This document shows, one piece after another, positions 34,737 through 43,584 of a stretch of DNA of 64,000 nt; position 1 is the first letter of the stretch; every line of letters starts with the position of its first letter. The position numbers were made by a program, and so were the translations under genes. The notes under the pieces were generated by a model. That model did no database searches. It had not been told where the DNA came from and saw only the letters and a list, made by a program, of their open reading frames with translations. The stretch is from CAZRRV01 sp964406705 (lineage in GTDB: Bacteria; Bacillota; Clostridia; Oscillospirales; Acutalibacteraceae), in contig CAYOSS010000001.1 in assembly GCA_964406705.1 (NCBI GenBank), positions 58,496-122,495 on the forward strand, read 5' to 3'.

Positions 34737-34835
34737 CCTTCTACCTCTCCCGTAAACCCAGAGATTAGCCCCGCCCGCGCGACCGGGTCAGCCGCGGTAA
34801 CGCCGCGAAGGCGGGACATCGCGATAAACCGCATT

Positions 34836-35081
34836 CTACAGTGCCTTCAGCTCCCGCAGACAGTCGGAGCAAATGTTCTTGCCGCGGAAAGTGACAACGC
34901 CTTCGGTGCCTCCGCAGATGACGCAGCCGGGCTGGTATTTTTGGAGAACCACCTTGTCGCCATCCATGAAAATCTCAAAGGAGTCCTTGTCCTCCACGAC
35001 CTCCAATAAATTGCGCAGCTCCTTGGGGATAACGATCCTGCCCAGAGAGTCGACCTTTCTTGTAATACCGGTTGCACGCAT
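34836..35081 (-). CDS. AbrB/SpoVT-type transition-state regulator
   Basis: An 81-residue protein with the swapped-hairpin AbrB DNA-binding domain (MRATGITRKVDSLGRIVIPK) and, at the C-terminus, two CxxC pairs (CVICGG, CSDC) that look like a small zinc knuckle, as in clostridial AbrB proteins. It probably controls stationary-phase or sporulation genes. ATG 35081 follows GGAAGAG; three upstream codons are ignored. A strong promoter lies about 105 bases upstream, leaving a long leader. Confidence 0.9.
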   Translation of the reverse strand: MRATGITRKVDSLGRIVIPKELRNLLEVVEDKDSFEIFMDGDKVVLQKYQPGCVICGGTEGVVTFRGKNICSDCLRELKAL

Positions 35082-35192
35082 AAAAATCACTCTTCCAGTA
35101 ATTTAGAACGTCGGTAAACTACAACACGGCAAAACGCACCGAGTTCACGGCGCCTGAGATAGGCGGATTCAGTTTCCCCTTAACGCGAATTT

Positions 35193-35221
35193 ATTGTACC
35201 ACGCCGCCGCCGCGATGTCAA
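35193..35221 (-). promoter_or_regulatory. Sigma-A promoter of the AbrB-type gene
   Basis: Minus strand TTGACA (35221-35216), 17 bases, TACAAT (35198-35193). Confidence 0.85.
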
Positions 35222-35321
35222 GGGATAATGCAAAAAATTGGCATATCTGGCAAATATTTTCGCGAGGGGTGCCGCGCCCAGCCGCTATGGGGGGAGGCAG
35301 TACGAACGCGCGAGACCCGCG

Positions 35322-35858
35322 CTAACTCATAATCCTGCGAATAACCGGCCGCAGCCGCCGGGCAAGCGTCGCGGATAGCGCGATCTTCACCGCGTCGCCC
35401 GGCAAAAACGGCAGGACGCACGCCGTAAACGCCGCCGCGAGGCCGCTCCCGCTCTGGAACATGAACCATCCCGTCCCAGCAGTCATACACGCGGCGTAGC
35501 CCGCCGACATAGCGAGCAGATAAAATCCCGTCTTGTCCGAGCACCGCTCTGCAATAAATCCACAGAGCCACGCAGCCAAGACGTAGCCCGCTATGTAGCC
35601 CCCGGTGGGGCCCGCCAACGCCCCTACACCTCCGCGGAAGCCGGCGAACACCGGCACTCCCGCCGCGCCCAACAGTACATACACCGCCTGACTGAGCGCG
35701 CCCGATTTGGAACCCAACAGCGCCCCCGCGAGGAGCACGGAGCAGGTGGCGAGATTTATCGGCACTGGACCCACGGGCACGGCGACCTGCGAGAGCACCG
35801 CCGTCAGCGCCGCGAACAGGGCACACACCGCGAGGCGTGCCGGATGGGTTTTCCTCAT
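35322..35858 (-). CDS. bioY: BioY, biotin ECF transporter S component
   Basis: A 178-residue membrane protein with six helices. VPINLATCSVLLAGALLG and GPTGGYIAGYVLAAWLCG are the biotin-pocket motifs of BioY. It imports biotin with the general ECF module. It lies 18 bases after the glycyl radical enzyme stop and has no visible Shine-Dalgarno, so its translation probably depends on ribosomes from that gene. No BirA box was recognised. Confidence 0.9.
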   Translation of the reverse strand: MRKTHPARLAVCALFAALTAVLSQVAVPVGPVPINLATCSVLLAGALLGSKSGALSQAVYVLLGAAGVPVFAGFRGGVGALAGPTGGYIAGYVLAAWLCGFIAERCSDKTGFYLLAMSAGYAACMTAGTGWFMFQSGSGLAAAFTACVLPFLPGDAVKIALSATLARRLRPVIRRIMS

Positions 35859-35876
35859 ATGCGGGCGGGCGCGGGG

Positions 35877-38060
35877 CTACGCGTAATCGTACCGCGCGAT
35901 GAACTCGTCCTGCACCTCTTTGGAGAGGTTGACGAACTGCACCGCTATCCCCCACAGTCTCACTATGAGGTTTTTATACTTCTCCGGGTGAACCTGAGCG
36001 TCGCGCAGGTCGCTCGGGTTTACGATGTTGGTCTGCAGCTGCGGACCGCCCTCGGCGAAATAGGTTTCCACTATGTCGCAAAAGCGCGTCACGCCCTCCT
36101 CCCCCGCGAAAACGGACGAGGTGAATTGCAGCAGCAGCTGGACGTTCCAGCTGTAGAGTTTGTCGTCCACCTTCGCGACGGAATCCATCACGGCGAGAGG
36201 CCCGCGCTTCATAGTGCCGTTCTCCGGGGTGAGGGTTACGGGAACGGGTTCTTTTGCGCGTCTGCCCTCCGGGGTCGCCCCCTGCCCCCAGCCGTAGGCC
36301 ACGGGGTGCGCCTGATGAAGCCCGGCCAAGTACGGCGTCCCCCATATGGTCCGGCGGGAGATGATGTGTTCTAGACAGGCGTTCATAACACGGAGCGCGG
36401 GCCCGTCGACGTAGCTGTCTCCGTTGCCCCACTTGGGCGCGTTCCAAAGGGTCTGGCGCATCACCTCGTCGCCCTCGTAGTTGCGGTCGCACGCGGCGAC
36501 TATCTCGGAAATCTTATACTTCTTATCGTCAATGGCGCATTTATGAACCGCCGCGAGCGAGTTGATCCCCACCACGAGGTCCTCCACATCCATGCCTCTG
36601 AACGGCAGCGCTCCGCGGTAAAGCGTGACATCGACACCATCCTCCACGCAGCCGTAAAACAGCGGCGACGCGAGCGGGAGCGGAGCCATAGGCGAGTTGC
36701 CCGACCAGTTGAGCGGCACCTCGCCGGATTTGACCGCCCTCAAAAACTCCTCCCGTTCGCCGTTATTGTAACGCGAGACCGCCTCGCACCAGCGGTTGTA
36801 GCCGTCCGTCACTTTGTCGATGTCGCGGCAAAGGCTCTCGATGTAAACCCGCTCCAACTCCTCGTAGGTGACTTCGTCCGGGACGGTCCGCAGTACTTTC
36901 ATCAGCCCCGCGCCGAGGTAAGCGTGAAGCCCGTTAAAAGGCGCGAACTTGCCCGGCACCAAAATATCCTGGCACAAATCGAAAGCGTAGTTGTTCGCGT
37001 CCCGCTCGGGGATCCCGGCCGCCTTGAGGTTGCGGGTAAAAACGTCGTCCTTGTAATAGGCTATGGAGTTTATCCCCTTAACGCTCGCCTCGGCGGCCTT
37101 GCGCAGGAAGGATTTGGGATTTTTTGAGCTGTAACGTATTTCCACCATCGGCTCGGGGAGAGCGACCCTGCCCACCGCGTCGAGGAACATCATCGTGACG
37201 GGGTTCACGGCGTCCTCGCCCTCCGGGGTGACGCCGCCAAGCGTCAGGGTGTGCTGCCCGGCGAAGGTTTCGAGGTAGCTGTCGATTATATCCCCCTGAT
37301 CGTACATCTTAATAACAAGGCAGTCGATCAGCTGCTGCTCCCACTCTCCCTCCCTCTCGCGGTGGAAGGGACCCAAAATTTGATCCAGCCGCCCGTAGCA
37401 GACAAATTGGTAGCTCTCGATGATAAGCGACAGGTGGGTCAGCCAGACCAACTGCGACGCCTGCCAAAAGTCCTTCGGTTTGTCGTATGAGAGCGCGCGG
37501 CAGTTGGCGGAAATTCGCGAGAGCTCCCATTTGCGCTCCCCCGTCTCGCCGGCGGCAAGCTTTGCGGCGTACTCGGAGTAGCGTAAGAACAGTCGCGACA
37601 GCCCCCGCCAGGCGCGGATTACCGCCATTAAGTACGCGCGCTTATCGGAGTCGGTCTGAGAGTTCAAGCTCGCGTAAACGCGGTCCAATACGCCGCCAAT
37701 GCCCTCCTCCACCACGATCTCGTAATCCGGGGTGATATGCCCCTGCGACATCATTCCGCAGTCCTTGCCGTAGAGACCGATATCGTCCCCGTTCACGAAC
37801 TTGGGCAGGGCGAAAAGGTTCATATCGGATTTGCCCGAGCTGTTCTCCCTCGCCCCGTAGACCGTGCGGGAGCCGACTATCAGCTCCCCGTCGCCTATGT
37901 AGAGCGGCATATTGTCGAGTATCCGGCAGAGCGCTTCCGCCTTGCGCTCGGGCAGGCTGAGAGGCAGGTCCGCCGTGTCCCACGCCGGGTCGAGGGTAAC
38001 CCTCGCCTCGCTGTGGCGGGCGTTCAGCATATCGTCGCGCAGTTTCTCGGTCCTTGTCAT
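35877..38060 (-). CDS. Glycyl radical enzyme of unknown substrate (pyruvate formate-lyase-like, divergent)
   Basis: A 727-residue PFL-like enzyme. The thiyl Cys is most likely Cys363 in FDLCQDILVPGKF, where the characterised diol-dehydratase-like GREs read GCxE: Gly is replaced by Leu and the general-base Glu by Gln-Asp. The radical glycine is Gly704 in IVRLWGIAVQF, where the usual motif is RV.G(Y/F). The family segment TLGGVTPEGEDAVN is intact. The protein is shorter than the ~780-850 residues of CutC, GDH or HPAD. Its own activase gene lies 23 bases upstream. Substrate cannot be read; possibly C-C, C-O, C-N or C-S cleavage. GGGGG precedes ATG. Confidence 0.85.
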   Translation of the reverse strand: MTRTEKLRDDMLNARHSEARVTLDPAWDTADLPLSLPERKAEALCRILDNMPLYIGDGELIVGSRTVYGARENSSGKSDMNLFALPKFVNGDDIGLYGKDCGMMSQGHITPDYEIVVEEGIGGVLDRVYASLNSQTDSDKRAYLMAVIRAWRGLSRLFLRYSEYAAKLAAGETGERKWELSRISANCRALSYDKPKDFWQASQLVWLTHLSLIIESYQFVCYGRLDQILGPFHREREGEWEQQLIDCLVIKMYDQGDIIDSYLETFAGQHTLTLGGVTPEGEDAVNPVTMMFLDAVGRVALPEPMVEIRYSSKNPKSFLRKAAEASVKGINSIAYYKDDVFTRNLKAAGIPERDANNYAFDLCQDILVPGKFAPFNGLHAYLGAGLMKVLRTVPDEVTYEELERVYIESLCRDIDKVTDGYNRWCEAVSRYNNGEREEFLRAVKSGEVPLNWSGNSPMAPLPLASPLFYGCVEDGVDVTLYRGALPFRGMDVEDLVVGINSLAAVHKCAIDDKKYKISEIVAACDRNYEGDEVMRQTLWNAPKWGNGDSYVDGPALRVMNACLEHIISRRTIWGTPYLAGLHQAHPVAYGWGQGATPEGRRAKEPVPVTLTPENGTMKRGPLAVMDSVAKVDDKLYSWNVQLLLQFTSSVFAGEEGVTRFCDIVETYFAEGGPQLQTNIVNPSDLRDAQVHPEKYKNLIVRLWGIAVQFVNLSKEVQDEFIARYDYA

Positions 38061-38083
38061 CGTTAATCCCCCTTAACTCGCGC

Positions 38084-38992
38084 TTAATCCACGTTAAGTC
38101 CGCGTGAAGAGAATATTTCCCTGTACTTCCGCATCTCGTCCTTCCCCGGCGGGGCGCCTATGGCGGGGGCTTCCAACCCCACCTGCCCGTACTTGCTCTT
38201 CCCCAGCGTGTGGTAGGGCATCAGGGTTACCCGCTCAATTCCGGGCAGGTCCCACAGGAAATCCGCTATATTGCCGAAATCCTCCGTGTCGTCGTTGTAT
38301 ACAGGGATAACGGGGACACGGATCCACACCGCCGCGCCGTCCGCGCAAAGCCGGCGCAGGTTATCCAGTATCCGCTCGTTCCCCCGCCCCGTCGCGACGC
38401 TATGCCGGGCGGAGTTAAAGCCCTTTATATCGTAGAGAAACTTCTGCGTGTACGGGAGGACGCCTTCAAAGGCGCTATAGGGGACGTCGCCGCAGGTGTC
38501 CACGCACACCGGGATCCCGTTTTCGGTGAGCAGTCTCGCCGCCTCCGCCACGGCAGCGGCTTGGGAGAGGGGCTCTCCGCCCGAGAAGGTCACGCCGCCC
38601 TCTTCGCCGTACCAGTGAACATCCGCCAACGCCTCCGCCAGTACCTCGCCCGGCGCCATAGCGAAGCCGCACACCGTCAGCGCTTCGGAGGGGCAGGCTT
38701 CCACGCACCGCCCGCAAAGCGCGCAGGCGGCAAAGTCGACCGTATGGCCCGACCCTTCCGCGAACCCGTGCACATCGCGCGGGCAGGCCTTCTCGCAAAG
38801 GCGGCAGCCAATACACAGCTCTTCCCTGTAGCGCAGGGTAAACTCCCCCGACTGCCCCTCGGGGTTGTGGCACCAGCGGCAGCGGAGGGGGCACCCCTTC
38901 AGAAAAAACGTGGTGCGGATCCCGGGTCCGTCCTGCACGGAAAAGTGCTGGACGTCGAACAGGTTCAGGCTCACAGACGGCACAATCTTCAC
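38084..38992 (-). CDS. Glycyl radical enzyme-activating radical SAM protein
   Basis: A 302-residue activase. It has QHFSVQDGPGIRTTFFLKGC with the radical SAM CxxxCxxC (CPLRCRWC, Cys34/38/41), a bacterial ferredoxin insert with two 4Fe-4S motifs (CIGCRLCEKACP and CALCGRCVEACP), and the SAM-binding GG in TFSGGEPL. The insert is typical of activases for non-PFL GREs. It abstracts hydrogen from Gly704 of the partner. GTG 38992 overlaps the glycosyltransferase stop as GTGA; GTG 38983 is an alternative start. Confidence 0.92.
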   Translation of the reverse strand: MKIVPSVSLNLFDVQHFSVQDGPGIRTTFFLKGCPLRCRWCHNPEGQSGEFTLRYREELCIGCRLCEKACPRDVHGFAEGSGHTVDFAACALCGRCVEACPSEALTVCGFAMAPGEVLAEALADVHWYGEEGGVTFSGGEPLSQAAAVAEAARLLTENGIPVCVDTCGDVPYSAFEGVLPYTQKFLYDIKGFNSARHSVATGRGNERILDNLRRLCADGAAVWIRVPVIPVYNDDTEDFGNIADFLWDLPGIERVTLMPYHTLGKSKYGQVGLEAPAIGAPPGKDEMRKYREIFSSRGLNVD

Positions 38993-40015
38993 TTCCCCCG
39001 CGCGAAAACGCTATTAATACGCAATGCGGTTTTCCTCGCCGCCGCGACAAATCGGAAATTAACCTTAAAGACCGCGAACACGGCTTTTTGCTGCAAGGTG
39101 AACACGTCTCGCGGAAACTCCCGGTAAAGCTCGCATATCTCGCGATGGAGCCGCCCGACGCGGGTCTTCACCGCCGGGTCGCGTTTGTCCAGAGTCTCCC
39201 TGATGTCCACGAGCCAGCCCATACTCTTGTACAGAGCTATGCCGGCGTCCTTCGTAAAGCCCAATTCGCGGAAAACCCTGGCCTGCTCAATGCTCGCGTC
39301 CACCCGCGCGAGGTTAGTGGCGGTGGGCCGCTCGCCGCCGTTGTGCATAATGCTTGTGGGCACCGCGGTGTCGTAGTAGTAAGGGGCGTCGGGGACGGAG
39401 GTAATCTTTTCCGCCGCCGCGACAATGCGGGGAAGCAGGTATATGTCCTCGGACATCTCGAGCACGGGGAAACGAATATTCCCGAAAATCTCGCGTTTGT
39501 AAAGCTTGCAGAAAAGAGCGCAGCACAGCCCGCCCTCCTCCACCCCGCTGATACGGTGCACCGCCTGTTCTCGGGTTATAACGCCGGGGAAGTAGCCGCT
39601 CGCGACGCCGAGTATCTCTCCGCCCTCGCCCATTACATTCCAGCCACAAATCACTATATCCGCGCCCGTCCCGAAAGCCCGGCGGGAGAGTATCTCGTAC
39701 ATATCGGGTGAGATGTAGTCGTCGGCGTCAACGAAGCCGATATAACCCCCCCCCCCCCCCGTTATTCACGACATAATCAAGCCCCGCGTTGCGGGCGCTG
39801 GAAACTCCGCCGTTCTCCTTGTGAATGACGGTAAATCTCCGGTCGCGGGCGGCGTAGGCGTCGCATATGGAGGGGCTCGAGTCGGTGGAGCCGTCGTCGA
39901 CTAACACAAACTCGATATTGCCGTAGGTCTGGCCCGCAAGGGAATCGAGGCACCGGGTGAGGTACTTCTCCTTGTTGTAGACGGGGACAATTACGCTGAT
40001 TTTAGGGAGAGCCAC
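38989..40015 (-). pseudogene. Family 2 glycosyltransferase interrupted by a 15-base poly-C/G tract
   Basis: The N-terminal piece (from GTG 40015) reads ISVIVPVYNKEKYLTRCLDS ... GVSSARNAGLDYVVNN and then runs into five Gly codons and a stop at 39728. The rest, from YIGFVDADDYISPDMYE onward, continues in another frame to 38989. Together they make one ~341-residue GT2 (WcaA/EpsJ-like) enzyme with the DxD-like motif in DADDY. The break is exactly at 15 G on the coding strand (39760-39746); 14 or 17 G would restore the frame. It could be phase-variable, a true frameshift or a sequencing error. It abuts the YesL-like gene with no gap. Confidence 0.85.
39746..39760. repeat. Homopolymer run of 15 C (G on the coding strand)
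   Basis: The longest homopolymer I noticed in the window, placed inside the glycosyltransferase gene between the codons for NN and YIGF. Slippage here would turn the gene on or off. Confidence 0.9.
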
Positions 40016-40816
40016 TTAGCTTTCCCCCCAGTCCACGCCGTCGTCGGGGTCCTCGTAGGGGAGCAGCCCCAACTCGCGGCGCTTCTCGATATCCTCGTCT
40101 GGGTGCGCCTCGTAATAGGGATTAATCATATACTTTACCACAACGGGGAAGCACATAAACTGGATTATGTAGGCCCGGAGCGCGGGAATGATCAGCGTTA
40201 TCAGCAAAAACAGGATGAGTATCCCGAAGCCGCGGGTGAAGAAGGTCAGCACGAAGGTCAGCGCGTAGACGGCTATCAGGATCAGCCCGCAAAGCATATT
40301 TTTCCCCAAGCCCCCTATCGCGAGCATCAGGGAGTTTTTGTACACCTGGAAGAGCTTAAACTTAAACGAAATCGCGAGCATATAGCGGTAGAAGCCCGAC
40401 AGCGCGAATATGAACGCCCCGAAGAAGGTTATCGCTATCCCGATTATGCTGAGTATCCCGTTTGCCGTTCGCGAGAAGAACCAGAAGTCGAACGCCAGAA
40501 GCGCCGCGATAAGCAGGTCGATGATCCCTATGGGCAGGGCCTGTTTCCAGTTTTTCTTGATTGTCTCGAAGTAGTCGCTGGTGGAGAAGACGTGCCGGTC
40601 GAGCGACACCATCCGGGCGATGTAGGTCATACCGGCCTGAGCGAGGCCTATCGTCAAGATCGGGAGGGACAGCAGCACCGTCCAGAGGTTGCCGACCACC
40701 AACTTCCAGAAGTTCCTGCCGTATAGCTCGAAGAAGCGGAAGAACGGCTTCTTCTGCGGCTCGTCCTTGCGGACACCCGGACCGGGCTTGTTATAGTTTC
40801 GCGAAAAAAGTGCCAT
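40016..40816 (-). CDS. YesL-like (DUF624) integral membrane protein
   Basis: A 266-residue protein with about five membrane helices. GNLWTVLLSLPILTIGLAQA and FSTSDYFETIKKNWKQALP match the DUF624/YesL pattern seen next to carbohydrate ABC transporters in Firmicutes. Function is unknown. The C-terminal tail is acidic and cytoplasmic. Its stop is directly followed by the GTG of the glycosyltransferase, and the preceding gene's stop directly precedes its ATG. Confidence 0.75.
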   Translation of the reverse strand: MALFSRNYNKPGPGVRKDEPQKKPFFRFFELYGRNFWKLVVGNLWTVLLSLPILTIGLAQAGMTYIARMVSLDRHVFSTSDYFETIKKNWKQALPIGIIDLLIAALLAFDFWFFSRTANGILSIIGIAITFFGAFIFALSGFYRYMLAISFKFKLFQVYKNSLMLAIGGLGKNMLCGLILIAVYALTFVLTFFTRGFGILILFLLITLIIPALRAYIIQFMCFPVVVKYMINPYYEAHPDEDIEKRRELGLLPYEDPDDGVDWGES

Positions 40817-41518
40817 TTACGCCTTCTCCTTCTTGTCGGGGGATTTTTGGTACATCATGGAGCTAAAATCGACGTTTGAGAGCCCGTTTCCGAAGCGGAA
40901 TGCCAACACGGTGAGCAGCGGGGTTAAAAGTATGGGCAGCCCGGTGCACAGCGCGTTCGCGATTGAACTTGGATTATCGGAGCAGCTGATAATAAAGAGC
41001 AGCAGGGGCAGGGTCGGCAGGTTGACGAAGTACGCGATGTACCGCGCGAAGGACACCCCCGCCGCCACCATAATCACATACGCGACATAGCCTACAAAGT
41101 TTGGAAGAGCCGCCATAAAGCCTATACGCAGCCCCCGCCGCAGCCAGTCGCCCTCTTTCAAAGCGCGCTTGCCGGGCTTCGCTAAGACGGAGCAGTACAT
41201 CCTAAACTGTATAAATACGGAAAGCGCCTGGGTGACAGTGTAGCTTACTATTTTTGCGGGGAGCGGCACGGCGCCGCGCCCGTAGCTGACGGATATATCG
41301 TCCCCCGGCGGCGGGGTGAAGCTGTCCCGTCCGTCGATCTCCACCGTTTCGATCAGGACATATTCGCCGTCCACAAGCCTGTAAACGTAGGCCCTGTCTT
41401 CATCGGTGAGAAACAGGTTTAGAAGGAGGTTCAGCGAGAAGAAGATAAAAAACGTCAGAAAGCCGCAGGTAAGCCAGCGCAGGCACACGCTCCCCGCGAG
41501 CTTTATGTCCTCCTTCAC
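40817..41518 (-). CDS. Multi-pass membrane protein of unknown function
   Basis: Unrecognised 233-residue protein. An N-terminal helix (WLTCGFLTFFIFFSLNLLLN) is followed by a ~70-residue polar, probably external segment containing DGEYVLIETVEIDGRDSF, then at least three further helices (IGFMAALPNFVGYVAYVIMV; YFVNLPTLPLLLFII; LCTGLPILLTPLLTVLAF). It is the first gene of the membrane-protein, glycosyltransferase, GRE, bioY transcript and directly abuts the YesL-like gene, so the two may form a complex. Confidence 0.7.
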   Translation of the reverse strand: MKEDIKLAGSVCLRWLTCGFLTFFIFFSLNLLLNLFLTDEDRAYVYRLVDGEYVLIETVEIDGRDSFTPPPGDDISVSYGRGAVPLPAKIVSYTVTQALSVFIQFRMYCSVLAKPGKRALKEGDWLRRGLRIGFMAALPNFVGYVAYVIMVAAGVSFARYIAYFVNLPTLPLLLFIISCSDNPSSIANALCTGLPILLTPLLTVLAFRFGNGLSNVDFSSMMYQKSPDKKEKA

Positions 41519-41544
41519 CTAAACCACCCCGCTTCCCGCCTTAT

Positions 41545-41573
41545 ATTATAGCGCGGTCCGCCACGCCGCGCAA
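41545..41573 (-). promoter_or_regulatory. Probable promoter of the membrane protein-GT-GRE-bioY operon
   Basis: Minus strand TTGCGC (41573-41568), 17 bases, TATAAT (41550-41545), 27 bases before the first gene's start codon. Confidence 0.6.
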
Positions 41574-41605
41574 GAGCATTATAGCGAATTGCCGCCGCTT
41601 CTATT

Positions 41606-41630
41606 AAAAAGACCGCCGGAAAAGGCGGTC
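41606..41630 (-). terminator. Intrinsic terminator after tsf
   Basis: Minus strand GACCGCC-TTTTCC-GGCGGTC followed by TTTTTAAT; the stem of 7 bp is perfect. It ends the rpsB-tsf transcript 19 bases after the tsf stop. Confidence 0.9.
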
Positions 41631-41648
41631 ATGACAGCGCGGTCAGGG

Positions 41649-42557
41649 TTACTTAATCATACTCGCCACTTCGCCGGCGAAATCTTCCTCTTTCTTTTGG
41701 ATGCCCTCGCCCTTCTCGTAGCGGACAAAACTCTCCACGGCGACACTCCCGCCCAGATCTTTGGCCTTTTCCTTGATATAAGACTCCACGGTATAGTTGC
41801 TGTCGAACGCGTAATCCTGCTGCAACAGGCAGACCTCGGAGTAGAACTTGCCTAACTTCCCCTCCACGATTTTGTGGAGAACCTGCTCGGGCTTGTTCGC
41901 CATTTTGGGGTCTTCCTTCATCTGCGCCACGAGGATGGCTTTCTCCTTATCGAGAACCTCGGCGGGGACGTTGGCGCGGTCGACGTAGGTCGGGTTCATA
42001 GCCGCGACCTGCATAGCGACGCTCTTGCCGAGCTCCGCGAACCCGGGACCTTCCGGCGCCCCGTCGGCGAACTTCACCATAACGCCGATTTTGCCCCCGC
42101 CGTGGACGTAGCTCGCCACTCTGCCCTCGTACCTCACGAATCGGCGGATCTTGATGTTCTCGCGGACGACCAAAAACAGCTCCTGCACCAGAGCGGAAAC
42201 CTTAACTCCCTCGTATTCGCAGTCGTTCAGCGCGTCGAGGTCCGCGGGGTTATCTCTCGCCACAACCTCGGCTACCTTCTTACACAAAGCCCGGAACCCG
42301 TCGCTGTTCGCGACAAAATCCGTCTCCGCGTTGATCTCTACCATACCCGTAGCGCCGCCGACGCCACGAACCGCCACTAACCCTTCTGCGGCTACGCGGT
42401 CGGCCTTCTTGGCGGCCTGAGCCAAACCCTTCTCGCGCAGATAATCGACTGCGGCGTCCATATTCCCGTCACACGCGGTGAGGGCCTTTTTGCAGTCCAT
42501 CATACCGCAGCCGGTTTTCTCGCGCAAGCTTTGCACATCTTTAGCGGTGAATGCCAT
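41649..42557 (-). CDS. tsf: Elongation factor Ts
   Basis: EF-Ts (302 residues) exchanges GDP for GTP on EF-Tu. The N-terminal UBA-like region VQSLREKTGCGMMDCKKAL and the TDFV motif (NAETDFVANSDGF) are classic. GGAAAGGG precedes ATG 42557. It follows rpsB by 32 bases, the universal rpsB-tsf order. Confidence 0.97.
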   Translation of the reverse strand: MAFTAKDVQSLREKTGCGMMDCKKALTACDGNMDAAVDYLREKGLAQAAKKADRVAAEGLVAVRGVGGATGMVEINAETDFVANSDGFRALCKKVAEVVARDNPADLDALNDCEYEGVKVSALVQELFLVVRENIKIRRFVRYEGRVASYVHGGGKIGVMVKFADGAPEGPGFAELGKSVAMQVAAMNPTYVDRANVPAEVLDKEKAILVAQMKEDPKMANKPEQVLHKIVEGKLGKFYSEVCLLQQDYAFDSNYTVESYIKEKAKDLGGSVAVESFVRYEKGEGIQKKEEDFAGEVASMIK

Positions 42558-42589
42558 ATCTATATCCCTTTCCTGATTATCAATGAGAA

Positions 42590-43330
42590 CTACTCTTCGC
42601 CCGGTTCGCCGGTCGCGGGAGACTCCGTCTCGGGAGCGGACAGCTGCTCGCCCTGGCGACCTTCTATGACCGCCGCCGCCATTGTCTGAGAGATGAGCCG
42701 CACGGCGCGAATGGCGTCGTCGTTGCCGGGGATCACCACGTCGATCTCGTCAGGGTCGCAGTTGGTATCGACGATCGCGACGATCGGGATGCCTAACTTC
42801 CTCGCTTCCGACACCGCGATACGCTCCTTCTTGGGGTCGACTATGAACAGCGCCGCCGGGATCTCCTTCATATTCTGGATCCCGCCCAAGAACTTCTCCA
42901 ACTTCTCGATCTCAAGGCGGAGCTTGCCCACTTCCTTCTTGGGAAGCAGATCGAAAGTGCCGTCCTCGCTCATCTTGCGGAGCTGATTCAGCCTGTCGAT
43001 TCGGTGCCTGATAGTGCGGAAATTGGTGAGCATACCGCCCAGCCAGCGGGCGTTGACGTAGGGCATTCCGCAGCTGGTAGCCTCTTCGCGAATGGAATCC
43101 TGCGCCTGCTTCTTGGTGCCGACAAAGAGGATCTCCTTGCCGTCCGCCGCCAGGTCGCGGACAAACATATACGCCTCGTTCAGCTTCTTGACCGTCTTCT
43201 GAAGGTCGATAATGTGGATGCCGTTGCGCTCCGTGAAGATGTAGGGCGCCATTTTCGGGTTCCACCGGCGCGTCTGGTGCCCGAAGTGCACGCCCGCCTC
43301 CAAAAGCTGCTTCATCGATACTACCGCCAT
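42590..43330 (-). CDS. rpsB: 30S ribosomal protein S2
   Basis: S2 (246 residues): VSMKQLLEAGVHFGHQTRRW and WLGGMLTNFRTI, IVDPKKERIAVSEARKLGIP are diagnostic. GGAGG precedes ATG 43330. Its promoter and first ~30 codons have a decayed second copy upstream of the neighbouring GH3 gene at 44.8-45.0 kb. Confidence 0.97.
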   Translation of the reverse strand: MAVVSMKQLLEAGVHFGHQTRRWNPKMAPYIFTERNGIHIIDLQKTVKKLNEAYMFVRDLAADGKEILFVGTKKQAQDSIREEATSCGMPYVNARWLGGMLTNFRTIRHRIDRLNQLRKMSEDGTFDLLPKKEVGKLRLEIEKLEKFLGGIQNMKEIPAALFIVDPKKERIAVSEARKLGIPIVAIVDTNCDPDEIDVVIPGNDDAIRAVRLISQTMAAAVIEGRQGEQLSAPETESPATGEPGEE

Positions 43331-43407
43331 AAATTTTCCTCCAATATCCTCCGCGCGGTCGGCTCTCGGCGCGCGTGTGTATTAGCCACGCCCTCGCGTG
43401 ACACCTT

Positions 43408-43436
43408 ATAATAGCATATCTCGCGGGGGATGTCAA
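43408..43436 (-). promoter_or_regulatory. Sigma-A promoter of rpsB-tsf
   Basis: Minus strand TTGACA (43436-43431), 17 bases, TATTAT (43413-43408), giving a leader of about 70 bases. Confidence 0.85.
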
Positions 43437-43584
43437 GGAAAAATTTAGGGGAGCCGACCGGTCTTATGCGCTTTCTGCCTCGCCGTTATCCGACCGGGGC
43501 ACCGCCCCAGAAAACTTTGCTCCTCTATGTACCGCGGCTCCGTCGATGTGGTTTGCTCTTTCCAACTTTGCTTTGTATTTATCC

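Noticed and set aside
39728..40015. Programmed frameshifting considered for the poly-G glycosyltransferase break
   Set aside because: No slippery heptamer with a downstream pseudoknot or internal Shine-Dalgarno was evident; a homopolymer length change is the simpler reading.
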